Part shown: positions 9,588 to 19,388 of the stretch, in pieces | Layout: the number at the start of each line of letters is the position of its first letter | How positions within the stretch are numbered: the first letter of the stretch is position 1 | Assembly (NCBI GenBank): GCA_030068145.1 | Contig: JAPJBO010000072.1 | Location: 166,001-230,000 of the forward strand | DNA from: Diplonema papillatum | Lineage: Eukaryota; Euglenozoa; Diplonemea; Diplonemida; Diplonemidae | Direction of reading: 5' to 3' | Length of the DNA stretch: 64,000 nucleotides | Translations under genes and position numbers: made by a program | Notes under the pieces: generated by a model | What the model was told of the DNA's origin: nothing | Seen by the model: the letters and a program-made list of their open reading frames with translations, nothing else | Database searches by the model: none

Positions 9588-12055
9588 AGGGGGGGTCAAT
9601 CTACTGTTTAAAAGTGTCCCAATGGACCATTTTTCAACCTTCAAATATAACGACAAAGCCGGCTCCGAAAACTGGATTTTCGGGTGCAAAACACCAACTC
9701 TGCACGAAATACCGCTGGATGTGCACCCAACGGGCGTTGGATGGTTGCTGAACAAGGGTGTCAAAAATGCTGTCCAAAGTCGTGCCACCCTTTTACCCCA
9801 GGCTACTTCAACCGCCAAAATTCACTTTAAATTCATACTGGGAGACCAGGAGGCCCTCATCTGCGGTGGAAAACACCAGCAAAAACGCTATTTTTCTACG
9901 CCAGACTTCTTCGGGGGAGGGGAGACTGAGTTTAACGATCAAAGAGAGCATCACCGTGCTGCAGCCGTAAGTCAACGCTGATGCCTTTGTACGGCAAGGC
10001 ACTTGCAGCCCCGTCGCGGGATTGACCAGCTCCGTGCGTTGCATTTTCAAAAGAAGCCCCTCAGGTAGACGTAAGGTCTAGTTTGTGCCACCTTGGCAGA
10101 TGTGAAGGGGTGAATGCTGCTTCTGAATCGTTGCAAAAACATTCGTGTCGTCCTCATAGGCGGCACGCATTACCGGAGAAGAGCTGCTCAGACCAATGTT
10201 CGTGCAGTTCTGGGACACGCTTTGTGGAAAGTGAGGTAAGGAAAACGGCTTCGACATTTTTGCACGCACGACAAGCACAGACGGTAGCCCCGTTGTCCCC
10301 GCTTTCCCTGGATCCGAGCCTGTCCTTCCCTCCCACACGTAGGAGTATCGTGTCCTTCAGCACTCTGCTGAAGATAAATTCGAGCCTTCAGCACAAGCTG
10401 TTTTGCCATTGTATGGGCGTCTCCGCGACCAATGAACCCCCTTTCTTCTTGTATTGGTGAGGCATGGTGCGCGAGACAAGCGTTTTTTTTCTGCTTTTTT
10501 GCTGCCTGTGTGGTGGCTTTGAGCTGCAATACCACCCACCTTTGGCAATTTTGCGGTGGGGTAAAAGGGTGGCACGACTTTGGACAGCAATTTTGAATTC
10601 GCGTTTTATACTCGTTTTAGGGCTCTACACTCGATTTGAAGCTCGAAAACCCTGTGGATATGACGATGTGGGGTGCTCTACAGGGGGCCAGGTCCCTAGG
10701 AGGCCCTGGTGTGATGAACTTTGAAAAATGCCCAATTGGGACACAGATTGACCCCCCCTAGGGCTATGTAGGATGGAAACGTTGGAAACGTTTCCGTTTC
10801 CGTTTCCGTTTCCGTTTCCTTCTTTTTGGCGGTGGATGGAAACGCCGTTTCTTTTCAAAAGAAACGGCTGGTATGCCACTAGTATACTGGCTGAAGGTCC
10901 GACCGGAAATGTGTGTCGAACGGCGGACCCCGCAATCCAGTGGGAAACCATGGACAAGGTGGCTTTGAAAAAGAGGGAGGAAAGAAGCATAAGAGTTGCG
11001 ACCGCGTGGAGCAGACGCAACCACACGCATCCGGTTGTGATGACTTTGAGGTCTGCAGCTCTTTATACCAATGGCTGTTGTAGCGACGATGCTCTGTTAT
11101 GCGAGGCCGTTGGCCAACGCGCTGAAGACGATCGGGAAAGCACATCCGCTTCCAATAATAGGCTATACAGATACGGTCGTTCAGGACAGCGGGAGCACCG
11201 CCGCGCCAAGACCGGGGTTTTTCGGCGGCGTAAGACAAAGAGGGAGTGCAATCAGCATCAGGAGGTGAGAAGGGCACACGTATGCCGGGGCAATGTTGAA
11301 CCCGCCAGAAAAGCGATGGCCACGCAGTAACGTGTGCGCTAAACATCGCTTGCCACAGTGCACCTTGCATATGACGACGGGTGGCAACCGTCACCGGAAG
11401 GGGCACCATCGGGCGGTGTTGTCGGAGCATAGACAGCGACGGCAGGAAGAACCCCACCGACAATGCAGAAGAGGACGGCAGATTCAAAAAGCCCCACTCG
11501 GCACGGCTGCCGATACAAGTAAACATGAGAACGTGGGTTGGAAGCAGCAGAGGACGAAGTGGTAGGCACAGAAGAGTGGAATCTGGTGTCAGAAAACCTC
11601 AGCATCCGCATGTGACGACATTCTGCATCATTAGCTTGTGGTTACCTATTTGCTCGTGTCAGATCGCCGATGAAAGAAAGCGGTGAGCATCAGCGACTGC
11701 TCTGCACAAACGAGACCGCGACGACACACAAGAAGGGGCCGAGCCAAGTCGAAGAACAGCCCAGGAAGGGCCCTGAAGAGTCAGAGAGCCCGCCAGAAGA
11801 CGGAGGAAGAGAAGTGCCCGCTAGTAGATCAAAAGAAGAAGGTGATCCCGCCCTCTGAAAGGAAAGCCAAAATTTGGCTGGAAACGGACACCTGACGGAC
11901 ACACAGAAGGACCCGCGAAGTGGTATCCTATAGGACCCCTCAGCATGACCTTCCGGCGTTTCTTTTAAAAGAAACGGAAACGTTTCCGTTTCCGTTTCCG
12001 TTTCCATATTTCGAAAAAACTAAAAGAAACGGCGTTTCCATCCAACTTAGCCCTA
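9588..12055 (+). mobile_element. TIR-A hAT-like element, copy A, with nested element
   Basis: Without the nested insert (9590-10758) the element is about 1.3 kb. Ends TAGGGCTATGTAGGATGG and (reverse complement) TAGGGCTAAGTTGGATGG. Subterminal arrays of GGAAAC/GTTTCC lie at both ends (10775-10820 and 11965-12005). Both flanks are poly-G (9561-9587 and 12056-12066), as expected if the 8-bp duplication is GGGGGGGG. A second, inverted copy lies at 14593-17053. The interior has only short open frames and no transposase signature, so it is non-autonomous. Hat-like is an inference from TIR style and subterminal repeats. Confidence 0.85.
9590..10758 (+). mobile_element. TIR-B element with TA target duplication, copy 1
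   Basis: Ends GGGGGGGTCAATCT and its inverse AGATTGACCCCCCC, flanked by TA on both sides (9588-9589, 10759-10760). Removing the element and one TA restores the intact left end of TIR-A. A 32-bp perfect inverted repeat (TGCTGTCCAAAGTCGTGCC...) lies about 175 bp in from each end (9768-9799, 10558-10589). TA duplication and long TIRs with an inner conserved block fit a Tc1/mariner-type element. No transposase motif seen. Confidence 0.85.
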
Positions 12056-12079
12056 GGGGGGGGGGGTTCCTTTGCAAAT

Positions 12080-12388
12080 ATGCTGATAGGGCAGGGCCTG
12101 GGCAGTGTGTTTTCATTCCTTTTCATACTTTGCGTCGCTTTTACTTTACTGTTTACTGTCACATGTGGTGACGAGGCCCGCGAAACTGCGGCCTCGCAGC
12201 AAACTTCTGGTCTCCACCTGAACTCGACCACCACCTGGCTGGTCGATTGGAAAGGCTCAACAGGATACACGCTGTTATCCCCCTTGACGCCGTCAGTGAC
12301 GGTTCAGGAAAGGTTGCGCATCCGCGTAACTTCGTTTTTAGCGTATGTGACCGACACCAGGTCCACTGCGTGGTGCAATTCTGACTGA
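12080..12388 (+). CDS. Candidate small secreted protein
   Basis: Unrecognised 102-residue frame. Residues 1-29 form a typical signal peptide: a short N-region, a hydrophobic core of Leu/Phe/Val/Ile around 8-28, then CGDEARE as a likely cleavage neighbourhood. The rest (about residues 30-102) alternates polar and hydrophobic residues like a beta-rich domain and includes an N-S-T glycosylation sequon. It starts 13 bp after a poly-G tract that bounds TIR-A. A paralogous stretch at 8292-8480 has lost 148 bp from the middle and the start codon. It could be a carried or chance ORF; no homology can be checked here. Confidence 0.3.
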   Translation: MLIGQGLGSVFSFLFILCVAFTLLFTVTCGDEARETAASQQTSGLHLNSTTTWLVDWKGSTGYTLLSPLTPSVTVQERLRIRVTSFLAYVTDTRSTAWCNSD

Positions 12389-12429
12389 AACGCGCTGCCT
12401 GCACTTGTGACGGACCAAGGAGGGGGACA

Positions 12430-12545
12430 AAAGACTGAGAGAGAGAGACGAGTTAGAGTGCAGGGACCATCTCTCCGGGGAGAATCCGGTCGCCCCACTA
12501 CTGTCCCGTACCACTACGGCGGGCGTAAGTCGTTACGTCGTCGGC
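12430..12545 (+). repeat. SIR10 repeat copy
   Basis: (GA)n, then GACGAGTTAGAGTGCAGGG, TCTCTCCGGGGAGAATCCGG and ACTACGGCGGGCGTAAG as in the copies at 8.5-9.1 kb. Confidence 0.8.
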
Positions 12546-13300
12546 GCGACGCTCTATCATAGATGACGATTGCACCGATGGTGGTGCAGCAGACTGATGT
12601 ACAGGTTGCACTTGCGATTCCAAGCGACACACCGCTGGTGAGTCCCGCAAAGGCGAACGTGCTTCCTCGGAACAGACTCTGTCAGGCTTTCATCGGATGG
12701 TACCTCATAATCAGGCACCAGTTTTGCAGACACGTGTGAGGCGTCAGCTGGGCGGGCCATTTTGCAAGTGGCATTTCCCATGACAAGCAAGTCCCAAGAC
12801 CGGACACGTTTTCCATTTTCTCCCGTTTATTGTGATTTAGAGGTTCGGTGTTTTAGGGTCTCCGGTTGACCATTGAGGCGGGTAGTATGAGGATAGTAGG
12901 TATGTGATTATACTCATTGTATTTTCTCATTTCAGCTCTTTCAGGTGCCCGATGGATTGATGTTGCGGCGGAAGAAGCCGGTGCCTCAGGGAAGCTGGTG
13001 CGTCAGAGAGTCGAGCTGGTGCTGCAGTGAAGACAGCGGGAGTCAGCTGCTGGTCTTTGCAAGTGGCTTTCCCATGACAGGCGAGTCCCCAAGAGTGGAC
13101 ATGTTTCCATGTTTCTCATTTCCGCCCTTTCAGGTACCCGATGGATTGATGCTGCGGTGGAAGAAGCTGGTGCCTCAGGGAAACTGGTGCCTCAGAGAGC
13201 CGAGCTGTCTTCGTGCTATTGACGGGCGAAAAAAAGCGGTTTGCAGTGAGCACTGCCAGCTGGGTAGCCCTCGCTTTTCTATCACGTACGCGTTTCTGCT
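12546..13300 (+). repeat. Tandem duplication (187-bp period) with splice-acceptor-like boundary
   Basis: The segment GATGGATTGATGTTGCGGCG...GTGCCTCAGGGAAGCTGGTG (12944-13012) is repeated at 13131-13198. Each unit is preceded by a pyrimidine stretch and CTTTCAG. A third, partial unit precedes it (12757-12830). The translated unit (PDGLMLRxKKxVPQGxWCxRE) reads protein-like in both copies, so this may be a duplicated exon, but no flanking exon is recognised. A SIR3-like GTCTCCGGTTGACC lies at 12855. Confidence 0.45.
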
Positions 13301-13301
13301 T

Positions 13302-13352
13302 TTTAGAGTTATAGTTCGCTTGAGAATCCGGGATTTTAGAGTCTCCGGTGAC
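13302..13352 (+). repeat. SIR3 motif copy
   Basis: TTTTTAGAGTTATAGTTCGC then GGGATTTTAGAGTCTCCGG. Confidence 0.75.
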
Positions 13353-13555
13353 TTTCGTCGAATGGGTTCTTTTAAAGCTATTACGGGTGGGTTTGGGGGG
13401 GGCATGCATGGCTTCTTTCGTGTACACCTTACTTGGTCGCTTTGGCGAGTCAGGTTCGAAACAATTTGTGACCGACACCAAGTTCTCGCCAGGTTAGGTG
13501 AGTGTTCTTGGGCTCCCCACGTCTTACAAGTTGAGCAGGAGTTGCCCTGTAAAGT

Positions 13556-13612
13556 TTTTAGAGTGAAAGTTCGCTTGAAACTCCCGGGTTTAACTCCGGG
13601 GGTTTAAAGAAG
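13556..13612 (+). repeat. SIR3 motif copy
   Basis: TTTTTAGAGTGAAAGTTCGC then ACTCCCGGGTTTAACTCCGG; the second half is rearranged. Confidence 0.75.
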
Positions 13613-13636
13613 TTTTTTTGCTGTCTTTTTTATTCT

Positions 13637-14300
13637 GACACGTGCAGTGCTCCCGCTAACCTCACTTTTGGAGGAATTCCAAAACCTGGTTTTGGACTTT
13701 TTTTTTTTTTGTGCCCCCCAATTTTTTTTCCCGTGTGCTGCGCAGGTTATTGGCTTCGTTTCTGCCTCGGTTTCTCGACCAACTTCTGAGACCGGAAGCT
13801 TTTCTCCAGAGGAGCACCAGAATCTTTCAAGGGGGGTCCGGGGGGGTCTGCCGCCCGGCGAACGGTACGGTACAGGTGGAGAAAGTTTGCACTTCTCAGT
13901 CTGTTTGTCACAATAAACACTGCACATTCCTGGAGGCAACAGCCCATTTCAAATTCAACCACCACTCGATACTGGGTGCTGGTAAATCATTGCCACGAGT
14001 AGATGCAGACCAGAGATCACATGGAACAAGGCACTTGTGTCGACTCGGAGAGAATCTATCAAGAAATCCGGGGCTGCTTCTGAGCCTCGACTCTCTTTAG
14101 CCCCCAACTTCTACCCGCCAGCCCACCATGCCCAGCAGAGATAGACCGTGCACTGCATAGTGCTTTGGCTACACGATACCACCAATGGGAAAAAAGGTGA
14201 GGAATTCCTCATGAGGAATTCTCACCCTCTTTTTTCGAGCCTCTTTTTTTTTTTGAGGAATTCCTCGCACTTTTTCGTTAGCGGGAGCACTGGACATGTG
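13637..14300. mobile_element. TIR-E hAT-like MITE, copy 1, with 8-bp duplication
   Basis: Element 13645-14292: CAGTGCTCCCGCTAAC at the left and GTTAGCGGGAGCACTG at the right, with GAGGAATTCCTC motifs near both ends. Target duplications GACACGTG (13637-13644) and GACATGTG (14293-14300), 7 of 8. The empty site survives in the paralogous locus at about 17928-17965 (TGATGACACGTGCGGGGAGG), which directly shows the insertion. Non-autonomous; copy 2 is at 51165-51953. Confidence 0.93.
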
Positions 14301-14462
14301 CGGGGGGTGTTGTCAGCTGCGGGCCTCTGGCAAGTGGGGGTTCCCTCGAGCTCGTGGCGGCGGCGCTTCTTGTTGTGGATGTGCAGCCTGCGGCAGGAGG
14401 TGGGCGCGTGCGGGCACGCAGTCGGTCAGGATATCGGCGCAGCGGAAAGAGGTGCAACGAGT
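14293..14462 (-). pseudogene. 3' fragment of the CCCH zinc-finger family
   Basis: About 87% identical by eye to 17945-18110, covering the coding end from the CCCH finger (the stretch reading RRLHIHSKK in the intact gene) into the 3' flank. It breaks off just upstream of the first Cys of the finger. It is separated from the neighbouring full gene by TIR-A/TIR-B insertions, so this locus once held at least two tandem copies. Confidence 0.8.
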
Positions 14463-14592
14463 GGGGGGGGAAAATGTTTCTTGGGTTTGAAGAGCGCGTG
14501 GTGCTTGCACCACTGAGGCCAGGTTATTTAACCGCGGATTTAGTGAAGGATTGTTCAGGAAACGGTCGAGGGGGGGGGGGGGGGGGGGGGGG

Positions 14593-17053
14593 TAGGGGGG
14601 GTCAAAAGGTCTTTTTTTGCGTCAAAATGGTGACATTTTCAGCCTGTAGACTTAACGGCAGTTTAAGGCTAAAAAAACATGCAACCCGCCTCAGAAATGC
14701 CCGGAAACGTGTTTTTGGGGAAAGTTTCATGGAAAATGGCCCAGGGGGGGGTGTATTAGTTGATGGTTTTAGGGTGGACACCGTTTGGTACCGGCTAGCA
14801 GCCTGTGTGTGTGCTTCACTGTTCATACCATGCAAAGATGAGGCTACAATCACGTGCAGGCAGCCACAAATGGAAGCAACAAAAGGGCAAACGACACCCA
14901 GGAGGAAGGCAGCTATTAACGTTGCTCGTCTGGATGGTTAACAACGTCCCAAAAGGCTCTCTGAGTCTTGCGCAAGCTGAGGTGTTGTTGACACCGCAGG
15001 CAGCAGCTCTTCCCCGAACTGCTGCTGGGGCGATATTCACAAAGTTCGATGTCTTTCCGAGAAAAACAATGAGATGCTCTCATCCGTAGTGGGATTTTCC
15101 AGATCCCAACGTTTTTGTTGAAGGGATGCACGCGACAGTGTCTTTTATTCAAGTTCGCCTTTCGTACACCACCCCGAAAGGGTCGCATTGCACACGCACG
15201 GAAGACAATACTGGTCACCGGGGTGTATCTGGTACCTAACCCCAACGCACGTTGAGCTTGAACAAAAATAGAAAACTGGACTTGAACGAAAAGGTTCGGC
15301 GGTGGATTCATAGGGCTGCCACGACATAGCAGCTCAGGGCAGGGTATCTGCAGCTTGCGGTAGCACGCTACACGACACAGGCCACTACGAAAGCTGGCGC
15401 TGACGTCAAGGACTCGAGGGGGTGGCACGTTACGAAGCCGTACCTCATTGAGTCGCTTGTCGATGCCTCCTACGAAGCCCCACCATCCCCAACTCCCAGG
15501 ATAGTCTTTTGAGTAAAAATACATAGGTTTGGGCAGTGTTGTTTTCCTTCTTCGGTTCATGCTGTCACTATTTTTGGGGTTGTCACCTAAAAAGAAGAAC
15601 ACCGGTACCAAACGGTGTCCACCCTGAGTCCAAAAATTGGGCACTCGTAAAAAGGCCTTTTCGGGGCACTTCAGCAGCCAAAAAGCATGTTTTAGGCATT
15701 TCTATACGGTTCTGGGGCGGTTTACCAAATTTTATTGCCTTTTAGGAGCCCCTATGTGGTTCCCAAAAAAATGACCTATTTTGACAGCTTTTGACCCCCC
15801 CTAGGGCTAAGTTGGATGGAAACGCCGTTTCTTTTAGTTTTTTCGAAATATGGAAACGGAAACGGAAACGGAAACGGAAACGTTTCCGTTTCTTTTAAAA
15901 GAAACGCCGGAAGGCTCCTCATGCTGAGGGGTCCTATAGGATAACCACTTCGCGGGTCCTTCTGTGTGTCCGTCGGGTGTCCGTTTCCAGCCAAATTTTG
16001 GCTTTCCTTTCAGAGGGCGGTATCACCTTCTTCTTTTGATCTACCAGCAGGCACTTCTTTTCCTCCGTCTCGGCCCCTTCTTGTGTGTCGTCGCGGTTTC
16101 GTTTGTGCAGAGCAGTCGCTGATGCTCACCGCTTTCTTTCGTCGGCGATCTGACACGAGCAAATAGGTAACCACAAGCTAATGATGCAGAATGTAATCAC
16201 ATGCGGATGCTGAGGTTTTCTGACACCAGATTCCACTCTTCTGTGCCTACCACTTCGTCCTCTGCTGCTTCCAACCCGCGTTCTCATGTTTACTTGTATC
16301 GGCGGCCGTGCCGAGTGGGGGTTTTTGAATCTGCCGTCCTCTTCTGCATTGTCGGTGGGGTTCTTCCTGCCGTCGCTGTCTATGCTCCGACAACACCGCC
16401 CGATGGTGCCCCTTCCGGTGACGGTTGCCACCCGTCGTCGTATGCAAGGTGCACTGTGGCAAGCGATGACGCACACGTTACTGCGTGGCCATCGCTTTTC
16501 TGGCGGGTTTAACATTGCCCCGGCATACGTGTGCCCTTCTCACCTCCTGATGCTGATTGCACTCCCTCTTTGTCTTTCGCCGCCGAAAAACCCCGGTCTT
16601 GTAGCCTGTGGCGCGGCGGTGCTCCCGCTGTCCTGAACGATCGTATCTGTATAGCCTATTATTGGAAGCGGATGTGCTTTCTCGATCGTCTTCAGCGCGT
16701 TGGCCAACCGGCCTAACAGAGCATCGTCGCCACAACAGCCATTGGTATAAAGAGCTGCAGACCTCAAGTCATCACAACCGGATGCGTGTGGTTGCGTCTG
16801 CTCCACGCGGTCGCAACTCTGATGCTTCATTCCTCCCTCTTTTTCGGAGCCTCCTTGTCCATGGTTTCCCACTGGATTGCGGGGTCCGCCGTTCGGAACA
16901 CATTTCCGGTCGGACCTTCAGCCAGTATACTGGTGGCATACCAGCCGTTTCTTTTGAAAAGAAACGGCGTTTCCATCCACCGCCAAAAAGAAGGAAACGG
17001 AAACGGAAACGGAAACGGAAACGTTTCCAACGTTTCCATCCTACATAGCCCTA
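14593..17053 (-). mobile_element. TIR-A hAT-like element, copy B (inverted), with nested element
   Basis: Same ends and GGAAAC subterminal arrays as copy A, opposite orientation, and >95% similar by eye, so a young copy. Poly-G flanks at 14570-14592 and 17054-17070. The nested insert (14595-15801) is at the opposite terminal TA from that used in copy A. Confidence 0.87.
14595..15801 (+). mobile_element. TIR-B element with TA target duplication, copy 2
   Basis: GGGGGGGTCAAAAGG at the left and CTTTTGACCCCCCC at the right, flanked by TA (14593-14594, 15802-15803). A 24-bp perfect inverted block (AGGGTGGACACCGTTTGG...) lies 176 bp in from each end (14771-14794 and 15602-15625). It differs in sequence from the inner block of copy 1, so the two are sister families. 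A 242-codon minus-strand frame (14916-15644) contains WGFVGGID-like spacing but no convincing transposase core. Confidence 0.85.
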
Positions 17054-17084
17054 GGGGGGGGGGGGGGGGAAGCTCAACCACCAT

Positions 17085-17405
17085 GCCACATGCAGACTTT
17101 CCAGTCCGACGAGCACGTTTGGATTCGGGCGCTGAACTTGTTGCCAAGAACGAGCTTCCCTCTCCCAAGCTCTATCCCACAGCCAATCGGTAGCAACGAC
17201 GGGCGGTGTGTACAAATGGCAGGGACGTAATCAGTGCAAGCTGATGACTTGCGCCTACTAGGCATTCCTCATTCAAGGAGAATAATTGCAATCATCGATC
17301 CTCATCACGACGCAAGTTCAAAAGATTTCCCATCTCCTACCACGGCCCAGTCGGTGTCTGCCCCACTTAGATCCAGACAGAGTACATGTTGTTGTAGCGC
17401 TGCAG
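17085..17405 (-). pseudogene. Zinc-finger gene relic split by an rRNA fragment
   Basis: 17091-17125 matches the intact gene at about 18370-18405, and 17328-17403 matches 18430-18505 (CGGCCCAGTCGGTGTCTG, ATGTTGTTGTAG). In the intact gene these two parts are about 25 bp apart; here about 200 bp of 18S rRNA-like sequence lies between them. Non-functional relic. Confidence 0.8.
17126..17330 (-). pseudogene. 18S rRNA fragment inserted in a gene relic
   Basis: Contains GACGGGCGGTGTGTACAAAT (the universal 1391R site), GGCAGGGACGTAATCA and GCTGATGACTTGCGCCTACT on the plus strand, i.e. the small-subunit rRNA on the minus strand from about helix 41 to the start of the V9 region. It is too short and diverged to be functional. 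The sense strand has GAATGCCTAGTAGGCGC, a variant I associate with several alveolates. Likely filler captured at a break. Confidence 0.92.
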
Positions 17406-17969
17406 TTTTAGGAAGCCGGTATTTTCGAGTCTCCGGTTGGCCGTTCGAGGCCGGGCGGGGTGTTGACGGGCGAAAAGAAACGGTTGCAGGGATCGCTGAC
17501 AGTTGGGCACGCATTCTTCTGTTTTTGTTGTGCTTCCGGCAAACGATTTTGTTTTTAATAGTACATCTGTACTGACGGGAACATTTCCGGAACAACGGTT
17601 GCACATCAGAGAGAAAACGAAGCCAACGAAAAAGTGCTTACACAGGAAACCTCCCCCAGAGAGGTTTATATAATACCTCGTGAAGCCACCACTCTTACGA
17701 CACTCAGAGCATCTTCCCATAACGACGAAGGTCACCCGGAGACTTGAAAACTCCGGAGTTTCAAGCGAACTTTCACTCTGAAAAAGTGCTGAGAGAGGTT
17801 TATACCCTGTACACGCGAAGAACAAGAAACGTTTGCCTTATCATTTTCATCACCTTTGGTCAGTTGATGCTGATCGTCCGCTGCTTCGTTTATCAGTGCA
17901 AGCCCCAATTCCGGAAATGTTCTGTTGGCGTGTCTTTTAATTTGATGACACGTGCGGGGAGGGGGGTCG
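17406..17969. other. Unassigned spacer with an inverted SIR3 copy
   Basis: An extended SIR3 copy lies at 17665-17790 on the minus strand (TTCAAGCGAACTTTCACTCT). The stretch 17928-17965 is the empty counterpart of the TIR-E insertion at 13.6 kb. No other gene seen. Confidence 0.6.
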
Positions 17970-18854
17970 TCAGCTACGGGCCTCTTGCAAGTGGGGGTTT
18001 CCCTTGAGCTCGTGGCGGCGGCGCTTCTTGCTGTGGATGTGCAGCCTGCGGCAGGAGGTGGGCGCGTGCGGGCACGAGTCGGTTAGGAACTCCGCGCAGC
18101 GGAAGAGGTGCGAAGAGTGGGCAGGCAGGTTCCACGGCGCGAAGCACACCCGGCACCGCATCATGGTGATCGTTTTTTTGGCCCGGATCGAGTCCCACGA
18201 ATTGTGCGGACACGGCGGCCTCGGAACATCCCCATTATCCGGCACGCACGAGCGTGACAGCAGAAGCCCCGGGCTCATGTCCTCCGAAGAATCAACCCCC
18301 GATACCATGACGTAGTACACCCCATCGTCCCGTAAAGACGTTGTAAACCTCCTGAGCATCTCGACTTCTTGACCATCACGCCACATGCGGACCCTCCAGT
18401 CTGACGTGCACGTTTCAGACGACAACACACGCACGTCTCCTACCATGGCCCAGTCGGTGTCTGCTGACCACACCACCTGGATCATGTTGTTGTAGTGCTG
18501 CAGGAAGCTCATCTTCCCTAAGCAGGCCCGGTCTTCCGACGGGTCAGCGAACTTCCCAGCCACGACGAAGTGCAGGTCGTCCGAAAAGTAGCGCTCGACC
18601 CACTCTGCGTACCAGCCTTCCTGCATTGCTTTGAGCATGTTCCGCAGCACCTCCTCTGCCAGCGCACACCGGTCTTCCACCCACTGAGAGTCACTCGTGT
18701 CGTCTCCGTCCGCCAACTCAGAAGCCTTCGCATCTTCCTTCTCAACCAACGTAGAGCGCATGTCGTCCCCCTTCATGAGTCCTGTGACTGCAGATAGTTG
18801 TAGGCATCGTTTGAAATTGAGAAACGCAAGAACAGAGCCTGTGACGATAGACAC
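17970..18854 (-). CDS. CCCH zinc-finger protein with putative NTF2-like N-terminal domain
   Basis: 294 residues. Residues 60-185 (WVEDRCALAEEVL, GWYAEWVERYFSDDLHFVVA, HYNNMI, then DWRVRMWRDG and RRFTTSL) have the helix-helix-curved-sheet order of NTF2/SnoaL-like folds; this is an inference. C-terminal part: CPHNSWDSIRAKK (215-227) with CRVC (234-237), likely a zinc ribbon, then a CCCH finger C253-x7-C261-x6-C268-x3-H272 followed by SKKRRRH. CCCH fingers usually bind single-stranded RNA, so an RNA-binding role is plausible. The paralog at 55.1 kb is about 40% identical across the whole length, with all Cys/His kept, which argues for a real gene. The start is uncertain: Met27 (MKGDDM) follows a CTGCAG acceptor-like site and may be the true start or an exon border. 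Neighbouring relics show repeated local duplication. Confidence 0.8.
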   Translation of the reverse strand: MSIVTGSVLAFLNFKRCLQLSAVTGLMKGDDMRSTLVEKEDAKASELADGDDTSDSQWVEDRCALAEEVLRNMLKAMQEGWYAEWVERYFSDDLHFVVAGKFADPSEDRACLGKMSFLQHYNNMIQVVWSADTDWAMVGDVRVLSSETCTSDWRVRMWRDGQEVEMLRRFTTSLRDDGVYYVMVSGVDSSEDMSPGLLLSRSCVPDNGDVPRPPCPHNSWDSIRAKKTITMMRCRVCFAPWNLPAHSSHLFRCAEFLTDSCPHAPTSCRRLHIHSKKRRRHELKGNPHLQEARS

Positions 18855-19388
18855 ACTGCTACAGGTAATTCGGTATCGTCCGAATTTCGGGGAGCAAGTC
18901 CGGCAGAAGAAACTGGCGGCTTTGCGTGGTTGTTCTGCAGATGCTGTTACCTGTACTAATGTCTAAGAACCGAGCAAATTCTTCACGAACAAACGGCGCT
19001 TGCTGTCGTGGTATGTCGTAGTAAGAGGCACTCGTCCTCAAGAGAGTTCTCTTTTCCGCGGTGCAGAGGTACCTGCATTGGCACGTTCATGGCGGCACGG
19101 TATTGACTTCATTTTCACGCACGTCATGTTCTGTTCACAACGTGCAGCCTCCCTCAACTAAGTTCGACTCGAGTTGTGCTCGCGTTCTGCAGACATCTAG
19201 CAATCTCGAGCGAACTCTCTTGCTCGCCCTTAGGGGCAGCGTATCGGTTCAGACTGCAAGAGCAGGTCGTAATTGTACACAACAACGGAAATGGCAAATA
19301 TTGCGGGAGGACCACGGCGCCCCCGGCTGGGCCCTTTTCACCCTTGGCGCATTCTCTCCCTTGCGACAACTAAGCCGGTCCGTCCTCT
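18855..19388. other. Unassigned region upstream of the zinc-finger gene
   Basis: Would contain the promoter and any 5' exon of the minus-strand gene. I see no clear exon. AGCCGGTCCGTCCTCTCTTG at the right edge is also found near 41030 and 42490 and leads into the minisatellite. Confidence 0.4.

Noticed and set aside
14916-15644. 242-codon minus-strand frame inside TIR-B copy 2 with WGFVGGIDKR
   Set aside because: Spacing slightly recalls ISXO2/Merlin DDE proteins, but no second or third catalytic motif follows and Merlin elements do not make TA duplications.
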